Origin: Chloroflexota bacterium
Lineage (GTDB): Bacteria > Chloroflexota > Limnocylindria > Limnocylindrales > CSP1-4
NCBI GenBank assembly: GCA_021786915.1
Contig: JAJYMP010000264.1
Span: 1 to 7,225, forward strand
Reading direction: 5' to 3'
Length of the DNA stretch: 7,225 bases
This document shows, piece after piece, positions 1 through 5,524 of this stretch. Position numbers and translations under genes: made by a program. A model generated the notes under the pieces. The model did not search any database, was not told the DNA's origin, and was given only the letters and a program-made list of their open reading frames with translations. Each line of letters starts with the position of its first letter. Within the stretch, counting starts at the first letter, position 1.

Positions 1-404
1 TCGTCGACGACATCACCGTCCGCGAGGACGGGCACGTCGCCCTCGGCCGCCTGTCCTCGTTCGTCCGCGATCGGCGCGTGCCGCTCGAGCTCTGCCCGAC
101 CTCCAACGTCCACACCGGCGCGGCCGCGTCCATCGCCGACCACCCGATCGACCTCCTCCGCCGGCTCCGCTTCCGGGTCACGGTCAACACCGACAACCGG
201 CTCATGAGCGGCGTCACGCTGTCGTCGGAGTTCGAGGCCCTGGACGCCACGTTCGGCCTCGGCCTCGGCGAGATGGAGTGGCTCGCGATCAACGCCCTCA
301 AGTCGGCGTTCGTGCCGTTCGACGAGCGGATCCGACTGATCGCCGAGGTCGTGAAGCCGGGCTACGCGCGCCTGCGGGCGAGGGAGGCGGCCGTCGTCTC
401 GTGA
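1..404 (+). CDS. add: Adenosine deaminase family protein, C-terminal part (5' end outside window)
   Basis: This is the last 133 residues of a protein of the adenosine/AMP deaminase family, read in the frame whose first full codon is at position 3. Family members hydrolytically deaminate adenosine or deoxyadenosine to inosine in the cytoplasm for purine salvage. Visible hallmarks are the ELCPTSN segment (about residues 29-35 of the fragment) and VNTDNRLMS (61-69). The Asp of NTDN (codon 192-194) corresponds to the metal-ligand Asp of the family. The end of the barrel, NALKSAF and the PGY helix, follows in normal order. NTDNRLMS instead of the E. coli-type TDDP resembles, from memory, the Add of high-GC Gram-positive bacteria. 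The upstream zinc-binding His motifs and the catalytic HxxE lie outside the window, so activity cannot be judged, and a related deaminase of other substrate is possible. The TGA stop overlaps the GTG start of the next gene. Confidence 0.9.
   Translation, partial: VDDITVREDGHVALGRLSSFVRDRRVPLELCPTSNVHTGAAASIADHPIDLLRRLRFRVTVNTDNRLMSGVTLSSEFEALDATFGLGLGEMEWLAINALKSAFVPFDERIRLIAEVVKPGYARLRAREAAVVS
381..387 (+). promoter_or_regulatory. Possible ribosome binding site for the FAD oxidoreductase
   Basis: AGGGAGG lies inside the end of the deaminase gene, with a 13-base gap to the GTG at 401. The gap is longer than ideal, so re-initiation from the overlapping deaminase stop (GTGA) probably contributes. 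The site supports starting at 401 rather than at an in-frame GTG at 278, which would add 41 Arg-rich residues that overlap the deaminase and resemble no domain. Confidence 0.4.
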
Positions 405-1585
405 GCGCGCTGCCCGTCCGCACCGCGGACGTCGTGGTGGTGGGGGCGGGCGTGCAGGGCGCGAGCCTCGCCTTCCAGCTCGCGGGTCGCGGCGCCCGGG
501 TGCTGGTGCTCGAGCGGGCATCGATCGGTGCGGGTGCCACGGGGCGCTCGTCGGGCTTCGTGCGGATGCACTACGACCTCGCGGTCGAGGCCGAGCTGGC
601 CTGGCGCTCGTTCCCCTGGTTCACCGAGTGGCGCGAGCGCGTCGGGATCGGCGACGCCGGCTTCGTGCAGACCGGCTTCGTCCAGCTGGTGGGAGCCGCC
701 CACGCCGAGGCCCTGCGCGCGAACGTGGCTGCGCAGCAGCGGATCGGGATCGCGACCTCGGTCGTGGGGCCGCGCGAGCTGGCGGAGATCGTTCCCGGCA
801 TGATGGTCGACGACGTCGGCGCAGCCGCCCATGAGCCCCTGTCGGGCTACGCCGACCCGAGCGGGACGGCCGCCGGGTTCCTCGCGGCCGCCCGGCGGTC
901 GGGTGCCGCCTTCGCGTCCGGGGTGGGCGTCACCGGCGTGCGCGTGGCGGCCGGGCGCGTGACGGGCGTGACGACATCGGCGGGCGACGTCGACGCGCCG
1001 GTGGTGGTGGACGCGTCGGGTGCCTGGGCGGCCGCGCTCGCGCGCACGGCAGGCGTGGAGGTTCCGGTGGAGCCCTGGCGCCACGACACCGCCTACTTCG
1101 GCCTGCCGCAGGTGCGCCCGGGGCCCGTCCCGATCGTCCTGGACCACGTGCGCGAGGTGTACTTCCGCCCCGAGGGGGTCGAGATGCTATTGGTGGGTCT
1201 CGAGTCGGGCAACGAGATCGGCGGTTCGCCCGACGCGCCGATGCCCGGCTTCGACCCCGGCGTCCTCGCCCCCATGGCCGAGCGCCTCACCGCGCGCGTG
1301 CCCTGGATGGCGTCGGGCGACTTCCGGTCGGCGAACCGCGGGCAGGACGGCATGTCCCCGGACCAGCGGGCCATCCTGGGCCCGGCCGGCCCGGACGGCT
1401 TCTTCCTCGACTGCGGCCACTCGGGCTCCGGGTTCAAGACCGCGCCGATGATCGGGCAGTGCCTGGCCGAGTGGATCCTCGACGGGGAGCCGCGAACGGT
1501 GGACATCCGGCCGTTCTCGAACGAGCGGTTCGAGCGGGGCCGCCCGCTGACGGGGGAGCACCCCTATCCCGCCCTGTGGCGGTAG
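401..1585 (+). CDS. FAD-dependent oxidoreductase, DAO / sarcosine oxidase beta-like family
   Basis: This is a predicted cytoplasmic flavoprotein of 394 residues, close to the usual 380-400 for the DAO (D-amino acid oxidase-like) fold. Members oxidise C-N bonds of secondary amines or amino acids, such as sarcosine, glycine or dimethylglycine. The N-terminal Rossmann motif VVVVGAGVQGASLA is at residues 11-24, and the acidic E38 at the end of strand 2 should bind the FAD ribose. The GATGRSSG motif (45-52) follows, then VDASGAWA (203-210) as the second FAD-contact loop. The C-terminal family signature is present: SPDQRAILGP (319-328) and GHSGSGFKTAPMIGQ (339-353). The start is GTG 401, which places the GxGxxG at the normal distance from the N terminus and overlaps the deaminase stop by four bases (GTGA). 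There is no signal peptide or membrane segment. The true substrate cannot be read from the sequence. Family assignment is strong, and the sarcosine oxidase beta-like subgroup is an inference. Confidence 0.88.
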   Translation: MSALPVRTADVVVVGAGVQGASLAFQLAGRGARVLVLERASIGAGATGRSSGFVRMHYDLAVEAELAWRSFPWFTEWRERVGIGDAGFVQTGFVQLVGAAHAEALRANVAAQQRIGIATSVVGPRELAEIVPGMMVDDVGAAAHEPLSGYADPSGTAAGFLAAARRSGAAFASGVGVTGVRVAAGRVTGVTTSAGDVDAPVVVDASGAWAAALARTAGVEVPVEPWRHDTAYFGLPQVRPGPVPIVLDHVREVYFRPEGVEMLLVGLESGNEIGGSPDAPMPGFDPGVLAPMAERLTARVPWMASGDFRSANRGQDGMSPDQRAILGPAGPDGFFLDCGHSGSGFKTAPMIGQCLAEWILDGEPRTVDIRPFSNERFERGRPLTGEHPYPALWR

Positions 1586-1614
1586 GGAGCGCCGGACGGG
1601 GCACCCTGGCGCCC
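1586..1614. terminator. GC-rich inverted repeat between convergent genes, possible bidirectional terminator
   Basis: The 33-base space between the convergent stops contains GCGCC at 1589-1593 matched by GGCGC at 1608-1612. Two further G-C pairs (1586-1587 with 1613-1614) form if A1588 is bulged. The loop is about 14 bases. No T-tract follows on either side, so it is not a canonical intrinsic terminator. Its position between two converging transcription units is the main reason to suspect a termination role. In DNA this GC-rich, a stem of this size could arise by chance. Confidence 0.3.
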
Positions 1615-1618
1615 GCGG

Positions 1619-2938
1619 CTACTCGGCCGGCAGGGCGACCATGAACCGCGAACCGCCGTACCCGTTCTTCTCGATCCAGACGCGGCCGCCCATCCCCTCC
1701 ATCAGGCGACGCGCAGCGAACAGCCCGATGCCCGATCCGCGCGAGCGCGCTCGATCGAGCCGCACGTACGGCTGGAACACGGCCTCCCAGTCGCCGATCG
1801 GGACGCCCGGCCCGTCGTCGGTGATGTAGACCTGCACCTCGTCGCCGATTCGCCACACGCCGATCGACACCGCCTCCTCGGGCGGGGCGTACTTCGCCTC
1901 GTTGTCGAGGATCTGCTCGAGCACCTGCTGGAATCGCGCCTCGTCGCCGCGCGCGATCAGCTGGGCGTTGGGCGGGTACCAGCGAACCGCCCGGGTCCGG
2001 AGGAGCAGGGCGAGGGTCCCCACAGTCCCGCTGATCGCGGCCACCACGTCGAACGGGTCGCGGCGCAGCCCGGTGAGCCCCTCCCCGCGCACGGACGCCA
2101 GGATCCCGTCCACCAGCCGGTCGAGCCGGCTGATCTGGTCCACCGTGCCCGCGCGCCAGGTCTCCACCTGGTTCCGGCGCTCCTCGCCCGAGTACTCGGC
2201 AGCCGCGTCCGCCAGCAGGTCCACGTAGGCGCGCACCACGGCCAGCGGCGTGCGCAGCTCGTGGGTGACCACGGCGAGGAGCTCGGCCCTGGCGGCGTCG
2301 AGCTGGGAGAGGCGGTCGAGCTGCGCCTCGGCCTCGGCCTGCATCCGGCCCTTCTCCACGAGGCCGCCGAGGAGCGCGGCGATCGTCCCCAGGAAGTCCA
2401 CTTCGTCCGGCGTGAAGTCGCGGACGGCGGTGGTCTGGACGTTGAGCACGCCGACCAGCTGCTCGTTCCAGAGCAGGGGCATCGAGAGCATGGCGTGGAG
2501 GCCGTGGACGTCGAACCCGCGCACCCACGAGAACTGCGGGTCTGCGGTGACGTCGCGGCTCATCACCGGCTGGCGCGTCTGGGCCGCGCGTCCCGTGATG
2601 CCCTGGCCCACGGCCAGGCTGACCTTGCCCACCTGCTCGCGGTCGAGGCCGTTGGTGGCGGTGAGGGTGAGGCGGGCCCCGTCGCGGTCGAGCAGGTAGC
2701 ACGAGCAGACCTCGACGCCGATCGCCGCTGTGGTGCGGTCGACGAGGGTGCGCATCAGCTCGTCCCAGTCGCGCGCCTCGGTGAGGAGCTGGGCGAACTC
2801 GTGGAGGAACGCGAGCTGCTTGACGCGCCCGGAGGCGGCCGGCGAGTGCGGGGCGGGCGCGGCGGCTGGCGGCGCGGCCTTCTCGGCCGCGGACCGTGCG
2901 GTGTTGTCCGCCTCAGACCGGGAGGGCTTCGCTGTCAC
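1619..2938 (-). CDS. Soluble sensor histidine kinase (GAF-HisKA-HATPase_c)
   Basis: This 439-residue protein has no signal peptide or transmembrane segment, so it should act in the cytoplasm. An Ala/Pro-rich N-terminal tail (about 1-37) precedes a GAF sensor domain (about 45-195), a short linker helix (195-215), a HisKA dimerisation/phosphoacceptor domain and a HATPase_c domain. The H-box is THELRTPL with phosphoacceptor H226; the HELRT context is canonical for HisKA kinases. The N-box is ILDNEAKY with N346, the G1 box is DDGPGVP (374-380), the F-box region is VFQPYVRL, and the G2 box is GSGIGLFAARRL (401-412). All catalytic elements are therefore present. The GAF ligand is unknown. The start is GTG at 2936-2938, 20 bases after the argG stop. 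An in-frame TAG four codons upstream rules out an earlier start, although no clear Shine-Dalgarno sequence precedes it. The spacing suggests co-transcription with the arg genes. No response regulator is in the window, so its partner is unknown. Confidence 0.93.
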   Translation of the reverse strand: MTAKPSRSEADNTARSAAEKAAPPAAAPAPHSPAASGRVKQLAFLHEFAQLLTEARDWDELMRTLVDRTTAAIGVEVCSCYLLDRDGARLTLTATNGLDREQVGKVSLAVGQGITGRAAQTRQPVMSRDVTADPQFSWVRGFDVHGLHAMLSMPLLWNEQLVGVLNVQTTAVRDFTPDEVDFLGTIAALLGGLVEKGRMQAEAEAQLDRLSQLDAARAELLAVVTHELRTPLAVVRAYVDLLADAAAEYSGEERRNQVETWRAGTVDQISRLDRLVDGILASVRGEGLTGLRRDPFDVVAAISGTVGTLALLLRTRAVRWYPPNAQLIARGDEARFQQVLEQILDNEAKYAPPEEAVSIGVWRIGDEVQVYITDDGPGVPIGDWEAVFQPYVRLDRARSRGSGIGLFAARRLMEGMGGRVWIEKNGYGGSRFMVALPAE

Positions 2939-2958
2939 CCGTTCAGCCTACGGCATCG

Positions 2959-4239
2959 TCAGCCTGCGGCGGCGGCCTCCGCGACCGTCACGGGCAGCGT
3001 CTCGAGCAGCGGGTTGGTCCAGGTCCAGGCCGCGCCGTGGTGCTTGCCCACCGCGCCGTGCCTGGCCGCCTCGACACGGAGCGGCAGGCCGAAGATCTCG
3101 ATGAAGCCCACGGCGGCGGCGTGGTCGAACGCGTCGCCCTCCTCGTACGTCGCGAGCGCCTTGTCGTACAGCGAGAGCGGGGACCGGCGCCCCACGACGT
3201 ACGCCCGGCCGTGGTCCAGCCGCATCCGCACCTCGCCTGACACCACGCGCTGCGAGCTCATGGTGTACGTCCGCAGGTCGCGCGACAGGGCGCTGAACCA
3301 GAGGCCGTCGTAGATCAGGCGCGCGATCTCGTCGGCCACCAGGCGGTTGAAGCGCAGCTGCTCGCGCGACAGCACGAGCCCCTCGAGCGCGTGGTGCGCG
3401 GCGTGCAGGATCAGCGCGGCCGGCGCCTCGTAGATCTCGCGGCTCTTGATGCCCACCAGGCGGTCCTCGACGTGGTCGATCCGGCCCACCCCGTGCGCGG
3501 CGCCGAGCGCGTGCAGCCGCTCGACGAGCGCGACGCCCGAGAGGTCCTCGCCGTCCACCGAGACCGGGATGCCGCCCTCGAAGCCGATCACGACCTCGAC
3601 CGGGTCGGGCGCGTCGGCCGCCGCCGCCGTCCAGGCGTAGGCGCCCTCGGGCGGCGTCGCCCACGGGTCCTCGAGCGGCCCCGTCTCGCACGAGCGGCCC
3701 CACAGGTTGACGTCGATCGACCATGGCGCATCGCGGGTCACCGGGATCTCGATGCCCCGCGCATTCGCGAAGTCGACCGCCTGCTCGCGGGTGAGCCCCA
3801 TGCCGACGCGCATCGGCGCGATCACCTGGAGCCCCGGGTCGAGCGCGTGGACGGCGACGTCGAAGCGGACCTGGTCGTTGCCCTTGCCGGTGCAACCGTG
3901 CGCGACCGCGTCGGCGCCCTCCTTCTGCGCGAGCTCCACCAGCAGCTGCGCGAGCAGCGGCCGGGCGAGCGCGGTGGCGAGAGGGTAGGCGCCCTCGTAG
4001 AGGGCACCTGCCTGGAGCGCGCGCCAGACGTACTGCGACACGAACGTCTCGCGGGCGTCCACGACATACGCTCGGGAGGCGCCGGCGCTCATCGCGCGCC
4101 GCTCGATGCCCTCGCGCAACGAGCCGCCGCCGAGGTCCACGGTGAGCGTCACCACCTCGGCCCCGTACTGCTCCTTGAGCCACGCGACGGCGACGGACGT
4201 GTCCAGGCCGCCGGAGTAGGCGAGCACCACCTTGTTCAT
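2959..4239 (-). CDS. argG: Argininosuccinate synthase
   Basis: The enzyme catalyses citrulline + aspartate + ATP to argininosuccinate + AMP + PPi, the penultimate step of arginine synthesis, in the cytoplasm. The protein is 426 residues, in the family range of about 400-450. The ATP-pyrophosphatase P-loop AYSGGLDTS is at 7-15. The substrate-binding GCTGKGNDQVRFD (115-127) and the SIDVNLWGRSCETGPLEDPW block (174-193) are intact. The C-terminal oligomerisation region carries YDGLWFSALSRDLRTY (310-325) and a variable basic, His-rich tail. The ATG at 4237-4239 is chosen because MNKVVLAYSGG matches the family N terminus and a GGAGG lies 10 bases upstream; an in-frame start at 4308 would add 23 non-homologous residues. 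The ATG overlaps the argR stop (ATGA). Identification is very secure. Confidence 0.98.
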   Translation of the reverse strand: MNKVVLAYSGGLDTSVAVAWLKEQYGAEVVTLTVDLGGGSLREGIERRAMSAGASRAYVVDARETFVSQYVWRALQAGALYEGAYPLATALARPLLAQLLVELAQKEGADAVAHGCTGKGNDQVRFDVAVHALDPGLQVIAPMRVGMGLTREQAVDFANARGIEIPVTRDAPWSIDVNLWGRSCETGPLEDPWATPPEGAYAWTAAAADAPDPVEVVIGFEGGIPVSVDGEDLSGVALVERLHALGAAHGVGRIDHVEDRLVGIKSREIYEAPAALILHAAHHALEGLVLSREQLRFNRLVADEIARLIYDGLWFSALSRDLRTYTMSSQRVVSGEVRMRLDHGRAYVVGRRSPLSLYDKALATYEEGDAFDHAAAVGFIEIFGLPLRVEAARHGAVGKHHGAAWTWTNPLLETLPVTVAEAAAAG

Positions 4240-4745
4240 CGGGACAGGGCCTCCGTGACGGCGATCCCCTCGGCCGGGGCCTGGATCGCATGGAACCGGT
4301 CGAGCCACTGGAGCAGGGCCGGTTCGTCGGGGAACAGGACGATGAGCGTGTTATCGCCAGCCACCGTGCCCACGAAGCCGTCCAGGGTGGACTCCTCGAT
4401 GGCCTGGGCGATGACGTTCGCCGTGCCGGGCTGGCCCGTGAGCACGACGATAAGCCCGCTGCGCCCGACGGTGACGGGGATGTCGGCGAGGATCCGGCGG
4501 AGCCGCTCGTCGCTGGGCGGCCGGCGGCCGCCGAGGGCCTCGGGCAGCACGTAGACCGAGCGCTCGCCGCGCATCACCTTGGCGAGCCCGAGCTCCGCGA
4601 TGTCGCGCGAGACGGTGGCCTGGGTGACCTCGAACCCGAGCGCGGACAGCTCGCCCACGAGGTCCCCCTGGCTCGCGATCGGCCGGTCGGAGACGAGGCG
4701 GCGGATGGCGGCGTGGCGATCGCGCTTGGCGAGCACGGCCGTCAT
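4236..4745 (-). CDS. argR: Arginine repressor ArgR
   Basis: This 169-residue regulator of the ArgR/AhrC family has a hexameric architecture in known members. They bind ARG-box operators when L-arginine is present, repressing biosynthesis and sometimes activating catabolism. Residues 1-70 form the winged-helix DNA-binding domain: SQGDLVGELSALGFEVTQAT, with recognition helix TQATVSRDIAELGL (41-54). Residues 80-160 form the oligomerisation/arginine-binding domain with GTANVIAQAI (107-116) and GTVAGDNT (126-133). The family motif is usually GDDT; here the second Asp is Asn (N132). The ATG at 4743-4745 gives a family-like N terminus and overlaps the argB stop (ATGA). No strong Shine-Dalgarno precedes it, so expression probably depends on argB translation. 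Lying inside the operon, it likely regulates its own synthesis, although the argC promoter and any ARG box are outside the window. Confidence 0.96.
   Translation of the reverse strand: MTAVLAKRDRHAAIRRLVSDRPIASQGDLVGELSALGFEVTQATVSRDIAELGLAKVMRGERSVYVLPEALGGRRPPSDERLRRILADIPVTVGRSGLIVVLTGQPGTANVIAQAIEESTLDGFVGTVAGDNTLIVLFPDEPALLQWLDRFHAIQAPAEGIAVTEALSR
4250..4254 (-). promoter_or_regulatory. Ribosome binding site of argG
   Basis: On the minus strand GGAGG occurs 10 bases before the ATG at 4237-4239, within the last codons of argR. It decides the argG start against the longer in-frame reading from 4308. It is the strongest Shine-Dalgarno-like match seen in the arg cluster, which may allow argG to be translated partly independently of argR. 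Confidence 0.6.
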
Positions 4746-5524
4746 GCGCTGCCCGCGTGCGCGCGGCTCGACACGCGCGTCCCGAAGGTTCGGTCGTCGA
4801 GCGCGCGGGCGAGCGCCCCGTCCGCCGAGCCGTCGGCGATGATCGCCTCCGCGCCGTCCCACGCCAGGGCGGACAGCGCCGCCTTGACCTTGGGCACCAT
4901 GCCGCCGCGGATCGTGCCGTCGGCGATCAGCGCCTCGGCCTCTTCGGCCGTGATCGAGTCGAGCTTGCGGCCCGAGCCGTCGTGGACGCCGTCGACATCG
5001 GTCATGAGCACCAGCTGTCGCGCGCCGAGGCCCGCTGCTAGCCCGGCAGCCGCGTCGTCGGCGTTGACGTTGCACACCGTGCCCTCGGCATCGCGGGCCA
5101 GCGGCGCCACGACGGGCACCTGGCCGGCGACCAGCAGCGAGTCGATCAGGTCGCGGCGCACGCCGGTGACGGTGGCGACGAGCCCCACGTCGGGGAGCCG
5201 CTCGCCGATCAGCAGCCCGCCGTCCACCCCCGAGAGCCCCACCGCGTCGCACCCGGCGTCCCGGAGCGCAGCGACGAGCTCGCTGTTGACGACGCCCCGC
5301 AGGACCGCGGCCGCCACCTCGAGCGCGGCGGGGTCCGTCACGCGCAGGCCGTTCTCGAAGCGCGTCTGGACGCCCAGGCGCTCGAGCCACTCGGTCATCC
5401 GCTTGCCCCCGCCGTGCACCAGCACGACGGGTCGGCGACGGGCGACCTGCGCCACCTCCTCGAGGACCTGGCGCTGCTCGGCGAGCGTCGTCCCGCCGAG
5501 CTTGACCACGACGACCTCGCTCAC
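4742..5524 (-). CDS. argB: Acetylglutamate kinase
   Basis: The enzyme phosphorylates N-acetyl-L-glutamate with ATP to give N-acetylglutamyl 5-phosphate, the second step of ornithine synthesis. It belongs to the amino acid kinase family. Expected elements are KLGG with K8 (8-11), the HGGGKRMTEWLERLG glycine loop (37-51), NGLRVTD with R61, NVNADD (152-157; N152 and D156 match the E. coli substrate and metal contacts), MTDVDGV (174-180) and GGMVPKV with K212. The length of 260 residues matches the short E. coli-type enzyme (258). It begins directly with the first beta strand, so the N-terminal helix that makes arginine-inhibited kinases hexameric is absent. The start is GTG at 5522-5524, overlapping the argJ stop (GTGA), with a GGAG eight bases upstream. 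Amino acid kinases acting on LysW-linked substrates are related, but the neighbouring argJ and argC favour free N-acetylglutamate. Confidence 0.95.
   Translation of the reverse strand: MSEVVVVKLGGTTLAEQRQVLEEVAQVARRRPVVLVHGGGKRMTEWLERLGVQTRFENGLRVTDPAALEVAAAVLRGVVNSELVAALRDAGCDAVGLSGVDGGLLIGERLPDVGLVATVTGVRRDLIDSLLVAGQVPVVAPLARDAEGTVCNVNADDAAAGLAAGLGARQLVLMTDVDGVHDGSGRKLDSITAEEAEALIADGTIRGGMVPKVKAALSALAWDGAEAIIADGSADGALARALDDRTFGTRVSSRAHAGSA

Noticed and set aside
278..400. N-terminal extension of the flavoprotein from GTG 278
   Set aside because: It overlaps the deaminase coding region by over 120 bases, is Arg-rich, and would displace the FAD motif from its usual position near the N terminus.
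1434..2702. Long minus-strand open frame of 422 codons overlapping the histidine kinase and flavoprotein ends
   Set aside because: It is an out-of-frame shadow of the kinase gene with Arg/Gly/Pro-rich composition and no domain; the 1619-2938 frame has all kinase motifs.
2261..3313. 350-codon plus-strand open frame opposite the kinase and argG
   Set aside because: It is antisense to two confidently identified genes, has low-complexity composition, and arises from high GC depleting stop codons.
3391..4554. 387-codon plus-strand open frame opposite argG and argR
   Set aside because: It is antisense to the intact argG and argR genes and contains no recognisable protein motif.
4236..5390. Apparent 384-residue protein with ArgR at its C terminus, suggesting a fusion
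   Set aside because: The region before the argR ATG is merely the argR frame open through argB, Arg/Ala/Gly-rich without homology; the ATG at 4743-4745 gives a full-length ordinary ArgR.
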